From positions 12,090,001 through 12,154,000 of the forward strand of contig NC_080672.1 of NCBI RefSeq assembly GCF_030247195.1: a DNA stretch of 64,000 nt. Direction: 5' to 3'. Position 1 is the first letter of the stretch. Each line of letters starts with the position of its first letter. This DNA is from Topomyia yanbarensis (taxonomy: Eukaryota > Arthropoda > Insecta > Diptera > Culicidae). Below, one piece after another: positions 1 to 12,900 of the stretch. The translations under genes and the position numbers were made by a program. The notes under the pieces are model-generated. The model was not told where the DNA came from. It saw only the letters and a program-made list of their open reading frames with translations, and made no database searches.

Positions 1-1540
1 GATAGTGAACGTCTTAACACTCACACATTCTCAAACGCGGTCTCAGCGGGAACCTACAAAAATGCCATCGTGCACGCGATTACGAATCGGTCACGTCCGA
101 AAGTCTATCCTTGATCCTAGAAGCCTAGGTCCATGCCTTCAGCTGGACCAATTAAGAAAATACGCCCATACCTATTAGACAACACGTCTCATGGCGACAT
201 GACCGGGAACCCTATCGATATAAACGATCCCACTCTCTGCCAGAATTCAAACCGCGCACTGAAAATTTAATATCAGACTCACGGTTCGCGCAACCATTCA
301 AGAACACACGTTACAAAATCACGTCAGCGCACAAACGTTAGAGCCCCTCGCGATTTTCCAAGCAGCCTACGAACTCGCAAACATGATTACACCCCGGTGA
401 TAAGATGAAAATCTCAGCACTCATAAACTTACCAACACGATCTCAAGTGTCAACCTACAAACTCCCGCGCTCGCGCCATCATAAATCGGGATCGTCCGGA
501 AGTATCTATCCTCGGTACAAACAATCTAGGTCCTTGTTAATTATTAAAAAAATAATAAAATTGAAAAATAACTACCATATCCACTAGACAAAACGTTCCA
601 TGGCGACATGACCGGAAACTCTAGTGATATGGGGTAACTCTCTCCCTGTCAGAATGTGATCCGTACACCGAAAACTAAAGATCAGAATGACGGTCCGCGA
701 ATATATAAATCGCCGCAGGGTTTCAAAATCGAATTTATACACGCGAAGTCACATACACGCGAGCACACAGGACAAACACGTCAACATACGAACGCTTAAG
801 CCCTTCGCGATCATCTACGCACACCTATGCCCGCGATCGCGTAAACTTGATAACACTGCGGCAATTGTGTGAACGTTTTAGTACTTACGAAGTTACAAAC
901 GCGATCTCAAACGCCAACCCGCAAATGCGCGATCATGAATCGGTCACGTCCGGAAATCTTTAACCTTTATTCTAGCAATTTAGGTCCATACATTCAGTTG
1001 GACCAATCAAAAAAAATAAAGCTCATATCCACTAGACCACGCGTTCTACGACGACATGATTGGGATCTCTAATGATATGGAAGAGCCCACTTCCTTCTGG
1101 AATCTGAACCGTACACAAAAAATTAAGTATCAGATTCACGGTCCGCGCGCGATCATTCTAGAACACACGCGAATATGCAAAAGGCACACGGTTATGAAAT
1201 AGAATTTATGCACGCGAAGTTACACGTTAGCACACGCGACATACAAACGCACACGCGATCGAGCACATTAACGTACAAATATTCGAGCCCTTTGCGATGA
1301 TACACGCGATTCCGAGTCCCTACGCCCGCACATGCCTGAACCGTACAAAGAATATCACATTCAGAATCACGGCCCGCTACAATTGGCCTATTGCAGTGTT
1401 TTATTGGGCGACATTGCCTGTCTCGTCTGCAAATTGTAGTATGTGATTCTGACGGGGAGCCCTTCCGAGAACCTAGCTCTACAGCTCCAGTAGGACAACT
1501 CTCGAAAAAAAAAAAAAAGAAAAAAAAAAACTAATGAGAT
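1..1540. repeat. Long-period tandem satellite, about four units
   Basis: Related blocks recur head to tail. A CTAGGTCC-type word sits near 124, 525, 978 and (degraded) 1,472, giving spacings of about 400, 450 and 495 bases. The word GGCGACATGACCGG occurs at 193 and 602 and, mutated, at 1,051. Each unit has an A-run after the tract resembling GGACCAAT; the last run, about 1,514-1,530, is the longest. Units also share many CACACGCGA words. The first unit is cut by the window edge. No reading frame is conserved between units, so the short open frames here are not genes. It could be a satellite or a tandem piece of transposon UTR. Confidence 0.7.
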
Positions 1541-3148
1541 TTTATAGGGGGTATAGTTGTTCCGTTATGGAAGTATTGTAGTATTGTTATTGGAAGTAAG
1601 TATTCTGCACAGCGAAAAGAAACTTGAAACGACAAATCTTACTTGACTTTACGTGACTTTCCTACCCTTCCTCCATCCCCTTCTTTTCGTTGCCATTAAA
1701 TGAGCATCTTACGTCATCTGAAGTGACTCTTCGGAATCGGATGAGAAAATATCGTTTACAGTGAAATGAGACGAATTGTATCATCTCTCAAGTCTCAGAG
1801 TCAGTATCATCAGCAACATATGTATGTATGTTGCGATGAAATCTCAAGACATGAAGATTCTCCAGCTGATTAAACTGATTAAACCGATGTTGAGATTCTT
1901 CAGGGTGAACTGAACGAAACAAACAGAATGGTATTAAACCTGAGCATATGCAGGAAATTCTCACGTTAAGGATTTCGGAATCATCATTGGGCACTTCCGT
2001 TCAAACCACATACCTTACACATAGTGGATAAGGCATCGCTTCTAATATCCAATTAAATCAAAAGCATCTTTTTTGTCGTTTTATCAGTGAGAGAATCGAA
2101 AGCACGAAAACGCTCGATCATTTGTATTTCAATTTACAAGTTCGTTAAAACTAGAGAACTGTAACCAGCCGGACCTCTGAGACCCCTTGATTTTTTGAGG
2201 TTTAAAAAAAATTGTCGTGGCAATACAGAGAGTGTTAGTATATTCATTCAATTTCCATGTAGTAATGTCACAATTGTGCAATATTTTCTCACAATTGCAT
2301 TGCAAAATACTGAAACTTGAGCGAGTGACAGTGAATCTCCGGAGGCGCCTCGTTGAGAACTTGTTGTGCGGTGTACATTAGAACTCAAAATCTACTGGAC
2401 TAATCGTTTTGAAATTTTGCTTAGTTCTTTTTCACATCATTCCTTCGGTAACTACGAGATGTTTTACTTTTTGCTAGATTTTTGAATTTTTCGTGGCACT
2501 TTGAAGGCACAAGTCCGACTTCGTCAAAATCTTCCGTAGTTACCTGTTCAATGATGTGAAGCCAAAATGTGCAAAATTTTGGAACGATAAAAAAATCGGT
2601 CAAGTTCCCAAATCGCGGCTCTTTAGAACTCGTTTTGAAACCTTTCATATCGCATTCAATCAATAGTTCGAGCTCCTTAGCTTACTAGATTTAAACTGCA
2701 ATCGAACTATTGTTAAACAAATCATATTTTTTTCCAAACGTTCTCTATCGTAATGTTTCACATTGTCTCAGAAATCTAACAAGGAGAATCGTTGTGGTTC
2801 CTTCCTCCGTTCCAGAAAGTAGAACAAAACGAAAGTTCACCTTTTGACAAGAATTGGAGCTGAGGTTCCCAGCAAGCCATAGCCGATCAAGTGTGGCTAG
2901 TTGCACGATTCCGACTGGGTGGTCCTGTCAACTCAACCATATTTCGTAGTTTTCTATGGCAGTTGTCAGGGATTCGGTGACCTAGAGGCTACTATGTAGT
3001 CAAAGCTTTTCCAGTTTACAAAACTGGCTAAACAAATAATTGATTTGGAAACTACGGAGCACTTTAATAGACTGGGGCGAAGCTCTGTGATAGTTGTACG
3101 AGCCCAATCGATCACTGGTGTGATTCTTCCTCCTGGATGGTCGTTGAG
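1541..3148. other. Gene-free stretch
   Basis: AT-rich sequence with only short, low-quality open frames. I recognise no domain, RNA gene or transposon end here. It may hold decayed repeats. Confidence 0.4.
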
Positions 3149-3434
3149 CACAGACTAACAGACATAACACTCAAAAACAAAGCTTCGCCCGCTTTAACGG
3201 TCATTTTAAATATATTTGTATTTGGGACTGTGGCCACATTTGAAATTATGGCGCCACTGGCATATGCATATGGGGTATAGATCACTAGTGAAAAATTGTT
3301 CCCAATCCTGGTAACCCACCAGTACATGAGTGTTTGGGATCGTGAATAAAAGATAAAGCTAGTGGCATGGGAAAATTGTTGGATCCATGTTTTTAGGGGG
3401 AATTCCCTCATAGTGTTATGTCTGTTAGTCTGTG
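3149..3434. mobile_element. MITE with 23-bp terminal inverted repeats
   Basis: The 23 bases starting CACAGACTAACAGACATAAC at 3,149-3,171 recur as a perfect inverted copy at 3,412-3,434. The 286-bp interval carries no transposase. The flanks GTTGAG (left) and GTTGAA (right) could be a short imperfect target duplication. A non-autonomous DNA transposon is the best reading; the superfamily is undetermined. Confidence 0.6.
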
Positions 3435-3599
3435 GTTGAACCATCGAGTTTAAAAAAAGGGTTTTCCACACCATTTTGACGACATCATCGACTACGTTCA
3501 GCATGATGATGATGGTCCCACCTCATACCCCCACAAAGGTGTGAGCTGAACGATTTATCTAAAAGATAATTAATATTTTGATCCATAACAAAACCAGTT

Positions 3600-4080
3600 A
3601 ACAAAAAGAAACGGACTGGTTCAATTTGCAGACATAGCTTTCCTTCAAAAGAACGTAACCAGATACATTTCGAATATTCCGCCAACAATCAGGGTCCATC
3701 AAGAAAATTTCCATTCCGGGAAGATACTTGATAGAATCGGGAATTGAACCCAATAGCTTCCATTTCCGATAATTCTCTGTAAGACTCCTCCCGCCTGACC
3801 AAAACATCGGTACTACCACCTGCTAAGGTGAGCAGTGACGAGCCTAGTGGCAGTGCAGAGTCCGGTCGAGTTATATCATCCACATCAGACCCCTTTATTG
3901 AAAGTTTCCTACCATTAACCCAAGGCAATCAAGGGATACTTCTATCCGAGAACATCCTTGATTGATCAGGAATTGAACCCGATATCTAGTAGTTATCAGA
4001 AGGAGTCATCAAGCCCCATACTCAACGAGCTAACTCCGTTATTACCACTATCGCAGCAATAACCGAACTTAACTCTATTG
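3600..4080 (-). mobile_element. Two adjacent tRNA-SINE-like copies
   Basis: On the minus strand two blocks share a tRNA-type B box (GGTTCAATTCC) followed by similar tails. The B boxes lie at about 3,739-3,750 and 3,969-3,979, 230 bases apart. In the right copy an A-box-like GTTAGCTCGTTGAG lies upstream near 4,025-4,038. The tails align loosely: both have a TCAAG(T/G)AT word followed by a C(C/T)CGG(A) word. They look like old pol-III-derived SINEs arranged in tandem. Boundaries are approximate and no target duplication was found. Confidence 0.45.
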
Positions 4081-4249
4081 TCGAGCAAAGTCAACACAAC
4101 GCCATCATCAAATCAGACCCTGATCACAACAAAAGTCTAAAAGCTTCGATTCAACCCGATGAGCTTTTAGTGCTGGTCACCATGTTCGATTTCAAGTTAG
4201 TCTCTATCTGCTTAGCGCGCGCGTGGCTCAGACTTTTGTAGACATCTCA

Positions 4250-6035
4250 TTATTTTTTAATAGCTTTAATAAACAAGTAACAAAAATCCATCATCATCAT
4301 AGCGAATATAATAACTTAGTGTGACTAAATGCAAATAATAGAAGAGAAAAAAAAATACAATCTTCGTGGTATTACATAGTTATTCAAATAACTCCAAAAT
4401 ATAAAAATTCAAAAATCTGTCTACAAAGCAGATTTTACGTGTGAAATACATAGTGTTTTGAACTCCGCTAATGTTGCTGCACGTTTAATATGCCTAGGCA
4501 TCGAATTGAAAAAACTTATTCCTTTGTACAACAAGGAGTTCTGTGATCTACTAAATAAAAAGTTTGGTGTTCTTGGATCCGACGCGTTTCTAGTGTTGTA
4601 TGCACATCACTTCCTCTTTCAATTCGATCACACAAATATCGAGGCAGCATTCCATTAATAATTTTAAAAATGAACACCATTGTTAAGTAATAAATTCTTT
4701 GCTTCACAGAGAGCCATTGTAATGCGCTTAGCATGAAACTAGAGGAAGTGTATCTGTTACATTTTAAAATTAATCGCATGATTCTATTTTGCAATCGCTG
4801 TAACCTCAATATTTGTGTTTGATTGGCAAGAAACAAAATGGATGGGCAGAAGTCAATATGTGGTGAAACAATAGATTTATATAATAAAATTTTACTACTA
4901 ATTGTTAAATCATTTTTCAGACGACACAATATACCATACTTTTTAGCAATCTTTATGATGACATTGTCGATGTGAGACTTAAAGGTTAACTTGTCATCAA
5001 TGATTATTCCAAGATATTTTAATTCACTAACGCGATCAATAGTCTCACCATTTATTTCAACGTTAACGTCAGGCCTAGTATTAGTCGAAGAGATGATCAT
5101 ATATTTAGTTTTAGCAACATTTAACTTTAATTGTTTAAATTTTAACCAACGAGCAAGGGAATGCAAATCTTCGTTCAAATGCGCCACGGCTTCATCTATA
5201 TCCTTAGCTGCAATGAACAGAACAGTGTCGTCAGCAAACAAATTTAAGTCACAAAATCGTAAAACTCGCCTCATGTCATTTATATACATAATAAATAAAA
5301 TAGGACCTAAGACACTACCTTGCGGCACTCCAAGAGGATTGCCGAGAGGACTAGATACAAAATCGTTGAAACTAGTTTTCTGAGTTCTATCACATAAATA
5401 GTTTTCGAACCACTTATGCGCTATCCCTCCGATACCAAATCGCTCTAAAGTTTTCAAAAGTAATGGTCTCGAAATTGTCTCAAAAGCGCGTTTCAGATCC
5501 AAAAATACAGCAAAAATAGTCTCTTTAACCTCGATTTTCTCTTTCCATTTTGCTAACACTAGATTCAAAGCGGTTTCGCAAGAGTGTCCCTCTCGGTATC
5601 CCGATTACTCCGGAATTAGCAAATTATTATTATTCAAATAACTCATCAGCTGGCCCTTAACAACAAGTTCTAAAATTTTCTCTAATGTGTGCAACATGTT
5701 AATGGGGCGGTACTCTTCGGCTTTATCCGTCCCAGTAACTTTGGGAATAGGAATCACAAATGATTCCTTCCAAACTGTCGGCACGTGCCCCGTTTGTAGC
5801 GATTCATTTACAAGGTCCAGCAGATCGTGTCCGATGACATGAAAGCAATCCTGTATCACTTTTGCATTGACATTATCGATACCAGCCGATTTTCCCAAAG
5901 AAAAACAAATATCTTTCAATTGTTCAAAAGTGATTGGGTGAAATCCATCAAATCTACAGTTAATATTTATCGGCTGTGTTATTTCCGCAGGTTCACTGAC
6001 CAGCTCAATACTTTGATTGATCAGTTGCATGGTGA
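4250..6035 (-). mobile_element. CR1/L2-like non-LTR retrotransposon, 5'-truncated
   Basis: A reverse transcriptase reads on the minus strand from about 6,030 to 4,516. The N-terminal part (6,030-5,605) has the KSAGID and YRPINML blocks. The main part (5,568-4,516) has FLDLKRAF (motif A), GVPQGSVLGP (motif B) and FADD (motif C), then the LKYLG segment and a basic C-terminal thumb. The two parts are in the same frame, separated by one TAA near 5,605, so a single nonsense change broke the gene. No endonuclease domain precedes it: the copy is truncated near 6,035. No RNase H follows, which fits CR1/L2-type rather than I-type elements. The 3' UTR probably runs to about 4,250; its end is uncertain. 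Confidence 0.8.
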
Positions 6036-7773
6036 GTAGCCAGTACCATTAACTTGTCTCCTTAGTTTCAAGAATCTTGCTGACTCGGAACGCCACGTAG
6101 TGAGAGTACCGTCAGTGATCACAACTTAGACAGTAAATCACTCCCGCGAAGCGGACCAGAAGACTCGTTAGAAATTGGAAATTAATGGAATTCTGCAAGT
6201 GAGTCTCGCATCGATCACAGCTGCCTGCTTTGGGTTGGACGTGAACTTTGGCGGACCCGCCCCCGTTTTGTATGAAACCAGTAATCACTCTATCACTCCA
6301 CATACTTTAAAGCTTCTTGAAGCATGTTTGTTATATCAGTATTATATACTTTATACAGCTTTATGTTGAGCTGGCGATAATCGAACATGGAAATGAAAAT
6401 AACCCGGTTTTCTGTTTTTGTTTTATTATTTTGTTTGCGGATCAATATTAGTTAAAGTCCCTTTTATTACGAAACTAGTATGCGTGTGAAATTCCAACAT
6501 TCGTACGTGCCACGAGAAAAAGAGCACATTGCACATAAATATCTGCTGCGAAGATTCGGCATTTTATTCAAACAATCGCTGGGAAAAATTAACACAGACA
6601 CGACAGAATACACGAAAAATACACCGCGTGATAAAAAATTGAGCGATTTCGTTTTTTTATTTTTTAAATACTCCTCATTGCCTGCTATCCGGATTTCAAG
6701 TTGCTTATGTGGCCAATCGTATTAATGCAACAAATGATAAATTCTCGTCAGCCGCCTGCCCAGGGCAATTCTTACACGATAACGCTGTTGGCACCATTAC
6801 TTACAAATCTCCCCTTCCCACGATACATGTGGATATGCACAGGATTCCTCGGTCTCTAGCAGCGACATGTATCGGACTAACATTCCTTCCTCAGAAGATA
6901 TGCATTCGAACGTGGCCGGCGTCGGTATTGATCAGCATGCAGGTATCAATATAGATTGTACAATGTGGTTCATAGTGTTATTCCCAAGCATGTTGTTCCA
7001 ATTCCAATGCAATCTCAATTGCTTCTGGTCAATAGCGGAGTAGCAACCACGGGCGATCTCTTATGCTTATACTTATGCTTTGTGTAGAGCTGGCGATAAT
7101 GTTACATTTCGGCGAGCCCTGTATGCATGCATTTACGATGCTAATGTAGAGCTTGTGCAACTGAATAGCCAATATTGTACGGTGGTTTTATGCTTATGGT
7201 TCCTTGGGAAGTGTGTAGGGGGTCAATGGTACTCTCGAATTTTGGCTCTTCTAAAAACAAGCCTGGTAAGGTGAAGGGAAGGATGGTTTTATTACTATGA
7301 CAAATGTGGTATTGTTTTGATCACTTTAAGCATGGTATCCATTGAAGGAAACAAAAACGTCAGATTGTGGTAAGTTTTGGTGTGCAATACCAATCTCACC
7401 ATTGATTCTTTCTATAGTTTTGTGGTAATCACCTAGTAAGCTGACAAGTTTATGTGAGTAGATAATGAATCCGAAAATAAGTATTATTTATGATTTTCAT
7501 ATTAGGCAATTAAGGGCGATTTAATGGCGTGTTCCGTAGGCGATTTAAGGGCGGGTAGGGCGGCAAAAAATTGTAATTGTATTTGTTTATTGAGGATTTC
7601 AACCAAATGGGCATCAAAAAAATGGCGGCGGCAAATCGCCTAAATGTTGCATTTGAGATCGCTTCCTATTTGTCGTCAATTTGCCGGCAAGTAGCGCATC
7701 CGAGTTGGCAAATAGCCACCCGTTAGCCAACAAATTGCCCTTTTTGGCTGGGTAAAGTCAATCTAGTAAAGAA
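6036..7773. other. Gene-free stretch
   Basis: No coding domain is recognisable. The word GAGCTGGCGATAAT occurs near 6,368 and again near 7,088, suggesting two copies of an unidentified repeat. The tract 7,500-7,740 is rich in GGCGATTT and AAATCGCC words in both orientations. Confidence 0.35.
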
Positions 7774-8057
7774 CAGGGATGCCAGGTAAATTCTTTATAA
7801 AATCTGTGCATGCAAATGTAAACATCTGTGTAAAGAAAGACGTAAAAGTTGGTCTCAAAACAAAAAGTCGCGACCTTTTTTTAAGTTTTAGCACAAGGTC
7901 AAAAATTAAGCACGAGGTAAAACATTGAAACAATTGAGAAATCTGTGCTAGTCTGTGCATTATAAGCGAAAATTGTGGAAATCTGTGCAGTTTTAACAAT
8001 TTATGCAGTATATTAATAAGTTGCGAAACAGATTAAACTGTGCACCTGCCATCCCTG
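7774..8057. mobile_element. hAT-type MITE, TIR CAGGGATG
   Basis: The left end CAGGGATGCCAGGT at 7,774 matches the inverted right end, which reads CAGGGATGGCAGGT from 8,057. Flanks are GTAAAGAA (7,766-7,773) and GTAAAGAT (8,058-8,065), an 8-bp target duplication with one mismatch. Eight-bp duplications and CAGGG-type ends are typical of the hAT superfamily. The 284-bp body carries repeated ATCTGTG words and no transposase. The same family recurs at 59,143-60,716. Confidence 0.8.
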
Positions 8058-8775
8058 GTAAAGATCCACTGAGTCAGAGCCTGTCTAATTTGAAACAGTT
8101 AATTACCGGTTGATCTTATCAAAAGCGGCGGAGATACCGGTGTATAAAGCGACAACCCATAGATAACAGAAGTTTACGCTCGATTCGAAACTTGTATAAA
8201 AACCCGCTACTTAAATTTCGAATAAATCAGACTTTGAATCACGTTTGCCAAACGTCATAGGTAGCGCAGTGATCGACGCAATGCAGTTGAAGTGCAATTG
8301 TCAAACACGTGTAGCAAAAGTTGGGTAGATGGCAATAGTGAAACACGGATTTCCAACTTTTTATCGATTTGAAAGTTTACACAGGTTTTTAAAAAAATTA
8401 GTTCTAGCCTAAATGTCTGTTTATGTGGTCAACCTGTTGACGAGCTTGATGTTAAGGAAGCAAAATTCGTGGAAGTTGATCGGTGAGCAGTTATGAGAAA
8501 TGGGATCTAGAACAATTATTTCATACAGCTGTGATTTAGCACACAATGAGGAACTCCCGCGATAATTAGAAATAATGAATTTGTTTTCAATTTAAATTCC
8601 GATATTTTCCATCTATCAGGGAAAGCTCCAGATTGCAGAGAGCTACTGAATACGGTTTGAAATGTTTTTCAGTACTATTTATGGAACTCCATCGGATCCA
8701 GGGTTTGGTAATGACTTCATTTTAGAACATACTGTGCTAGAAAGAGAGTATAGTAATTCTACCCAAACCTAACAG
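8058..8775. other. Gene-free stretch
   Basis: Unique-looking AT-rich sequence between the MITE and the I-like element. No domain or RNA gene seen. Confidence 0.35.
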
Positions 8776-9985
8776 CGACCGTAGTAAACCAGACGGCAAC
8801 CGTCCAATAACTCTGCTTAGTTGTCTTGGAAAACTATTCGAGCGTATGGTAAACCGCCGACTAATAACCGAACTACAGGCCACAGGATGGCTGAACCATC
8901 GACAGCACACATGCATAGCCGGTAGCGGCGTCGATTCTCATTTAGCATACTTGGAATCATATCTGAACAAAAACGACAATGAGCATGTGGAAATTGTTTC
9001 ACTAGACACAGCTAAGGCCTATGACATGGCATGGCGCCCTGCCATCCTTCGAACCCTTCAAAATGAAAATGAAAAATACCAGCCGAAGCTCAGATCCTGC
9101 TATACGCTGACGATGTGTTGTTGATCGCCAAAGGAACCAACTCCAGTCAAGTGCGCCAGATCCTAAGAAAAGCTGTTCTATCAGTCTCAAAATGGACCGA
9201 AAGCGTAGGCTTTGTCGTTGCCCCGGAGAAATCTAAATTTATGAAGCATAAAACATCGAAACCGTGGGCGAACCATCAAACTGGTCAAGAAGAGCGAAAG
9301 AGTACTAATTGTCACCGATTCGGCAAGCTGTCTCGAGGCTATCCGTGGCGGCCATTCGGGGTATTCGTGGATTCAGAAAATAGAGCGGGCAGTTATGGAA
9401 CGTAGCATAACCTTCAGCTGGATTCCAGCACCCGCGGGCATTGTGTGAAACGAGAAAGCTGATAAACTCGCCAATGAAGGTCGAAATAAAATACCAAGGG
9501 ACATTCCACTACCTTCTCAAGATGCCATGCGCTACGTGAAGAAGACAATTTCCAACACTTGGAACATAGAATGGCACCAAACACAAGGACACTTGAGACT
9601 GGTGAAACCACTCGCAAATAAGTACATCGATCGAAAATGTGCATAGTATTTTGATCAGGCTACGTATAGGTCACACTCGTGTAACGCATTCTCACCTCAT
9701 GGATCGGAGCCCATCACCAAATTGTTGTTATTGCGGAAAAATCCTCACGGTTCACCTCGTTAGCGGATTCGCCTCGATATGGAACTATTATCGAAATCCT
9801 GTCTAACGAACCGAACAAAGAAAAAACTGTGTTAAAATTCATAAGTAAAGCTAAGATAAGAATATAATAGAACTGTATTAAGCCCTAAGCTATTTCCAGC
9901 GACACGAATGCCACGTGTGTGGTAAAGTGTCAAAAATCAATTAAAAAAATCATATACGTTTGTTCTGCATCGAAAAAAAAAAGCA
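8776..9985 (+). mobile_element. I/Outcast-like non-LTR retrotransposon, internally deleted
   Basis: Plus-strand translation gives reverse transcriptase blocks RPITLLSCLGKLFERMV near 8,800 and SLDTAKAYD (motif A) near 9,000. Motif B is missing, and the LLYADDV motif C follows almost at once near 9,105, so roughly the middle of the polymerase has been deleted. An RNase H domain follows: the TDSASCLEAI segment near 9,320 and a W-I-P-x-x-A-G-I segment with NEKADKLA near 9,420-9,475. An in-frame TGA lies in that last block. An A-rich tail sits at about 9,972-9,982. Reverse transcriptase plus RNase H points to I or a related clade. The 5' half (gag-like ORF and endonuclease) is absent. Confidence 0.75.
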
Positions 9986-12900
9986 ATTGAAACATTGAAT
10001 GCCATATCGGTAATTTTTCTTTATACGTCTTTCAATTTTTGAGATGGTCTCCCATGGGTCAATTATCATGAGTCTGACTCAAAATTTAGTGTAGTTTTAA
10101 GATACATAGGCCACATCTTGCGCTCTATTAGAGTTCAGTTTCAGATAATTCCGGAGACGACGAAGGTGGGGTGTCTTGTAGTGCAAATAATGCGCTCTTA
10201 AATGAAGAGAGCAATATTTCGAGTTTCTTGAAAACGGGCCGTTTGACGCGTTTAGAGCCGTTTAGAGTTTGATTGGATCATGGCGGATGAATTGGTCCAC
10301 GGCGACGATATAATGTTATGTGATTACATAACATAGTTTAACCAAGTCTCGGTTAACACTAAATGCAGTACCCATTGTCTGAAACTGCCAGGTTATATTC
10401 ACTGATATTACTCATTATTATATTTATGCGAGAATTCATTATGTCATTCGATTCTTTAAATAATGTAAAGAAGATGGTGGTCCTAAAAAATTAAATAAAT
10501 TTCAAATCTCCAATCAATATTTGTAAATCTTCATCATTGCTCAGTTTTATGCTTGCCAATAGGACAGTGCTGCAGTCACAGAAGTGTTGGGTGGCTGCTT
10601 CATCAATAGTTTATAAGTGTCCTTCACCTGGTTTTTATTCCTCCTGTCCATTTGATACGGCGTTAGTTTGAAGCTTTATGTTTTTCAATATTGGAGTTTA
10701 CAATTTGAAAGCTAGAGCTAGAAACACAACTCGGCATACACATGAATTCTATTGGAACATGGGGGGAGCAATTAAAATCTATTTTGAACTCTAGGAATGT
10801 AGTTGGACATTTTAACATGATTTTTATTACTAGGGAAACACATTCAAATTTGCTTTTTGTAACAACGGCCGATGAGCTTTAGGAAACACTTTTGCTATCA
10901 GGTTTGATTCCAATATCGCAATAACAATAGTATCAGAAAGAGAAATTAAGGATAGCCTAGGACTGCCAAGACATCACGAACCGGTGGATGGTTTTCCGCG
11001 GGCCCATACGGTGTCCTTCAAATAGGCTCAGACCATAAGATTAATGCAGGCACAGAAGTACAGCTAAAATCACACCTAAAATAAGCTCTGAGTAAAAATC
11101 AACCATTTACATTAACTATCCAAAAAAACTCACGTTCTAGAATCCTAAAACCTCCTAACGAGATACTTAAAGCGTAAGCGTCATTCTTTTCGAAAAAGTT
11201 AGAAAAAGTGTGCTTCCAGCGACTCGGTTCTAAACTACATTGATATCACCACATGAAGGCCTAGATACCAAGCATTAACATTTGTTGAATCCCTTTACTG
11301 TCATAACGAATCACTTTACATTAACCATGAATTGTTCTTAATTTCTGCCACGTTTTCATACTGTTCCGACCACTGTGCGCCACCCACCCGGCTCATATTA
11401 TTATCATCCAAGCAGCCACTGATCCTAGTCAGAATGGTAGGTAAAACATCACACACAGACTGAAACAAACGGGCCATAAAATTCTTGAGATAGTGAATTT
11501 CGCGTCACTTCAGTGGAAAACGGTGTGCCGCGCTATCAGAAATAAAAAGTTCTGCGCGGCATGGGCGGCCAACAAAAAGAAAAATGCATAGAACGAATCA
11601 AATGTTTAGTTATGTAAATACATAAATAGCAAAAGTGAGACCCTCTCGCAACCCTGCCCAGCCGCCGCTTACTTGGATGGGTTTGTTTAATGTTGATTTT
11701 ATTTTCTATAGCAACCAACACACGGATGACGTCATTGCAACAATTTGTCTTCGGAGAATTCGGCTTCCTGCGGTTCTGATGGCGCCTGGGATGGGAGTAT
11801 CCTCGTGTTGTTCCAAGTTTTTACGTCATCGCACTTTGAGGGGGATCTTTACAAGTGAAAGTTACCTTTTTTAAGTTGATATTATTGAAATGGCAAATTG
11901 GAGAACACTAGCCGAAGGGGGATGTGTATTATGTTAGGATAAGATAAAATAATGTGCATTATTTTTAGCTAGTAAAAACGTGTAGGCTTCTGAGAAAACG
12001 GTTATGGAAGCTATAATACTGCTCAGACTCAAATTTCCAATTTTAGGACTCATTCCCAGAACTGCTTGAAAATGTAAATATGCAAAGTAAATTTACTTTC
12101 GTGGAAAGCTCTTTGCAATCATTACCGCTTGGACCGTGCGCTGCCATCGTTGGGGCTGTTATTGGTGTTTAAAATTTCATAAACCATTGCCGTTGGGTTG
12201 GGATAGAACGACTCAAAGTTTTCTCTTCTGGCGTGTCGGTGGGAGCTTTACAGACACCGCCCGCCGATCGTAGCAGGCCAGGACTGTTCGAGCGAGAGCA
12301 AGATAGAGAGAAAACGAGATTACAACACGCCGGATATCGTTACAGTGAGCTATCAGCACAGCACCCATCACCGCACCGGTTGGATCCCAGCCCGAGAACG
12401 CGTGGGTGTGACTCTATATTGACCGAATCATCTCCGTACATGTTCAAGGTCAGTGTCTGCTACCGTAGCTACCTGCTATAATCGATTCGCGACATGTACG
12501 AAAAAATATGTACACAAATAGAGCTAATATTTCCAGCAAAACACTCGCTATTACAACATCGTCTATGTTATGGAATGGAACTGGAAATTGGATGACGTGC
12601 AAACATAACATTTGTCACAATTGTTACGATCGTGTATTAGAGCATCACTATTCCATCGGCGGCAGCAGTGTGCAAACAACGCAAGTTATACAATTTCGTA
12701 GAAGAAAAAAAACTCGATTAGACCCCTTCCTGCCCTATTGAGCAGAATCAAATACACTAGACGCCTACTTCGCAAGATAAAGCATGACGTAACCCTAGGC
12801 AACGTAAGTAGCTTGTGTGCAATAATCAAGATTCATTGAGCACATATCGAGAAGAAGGAGGAAAAAACTGGCAGCTAAAGAGCTGATGAATGATTGGGAA

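Noticed and set aside
12233..12741. Two adjacent plus-strand open frames
   Set aside because: No domain, weak start context, and no evidence of splicing between them.
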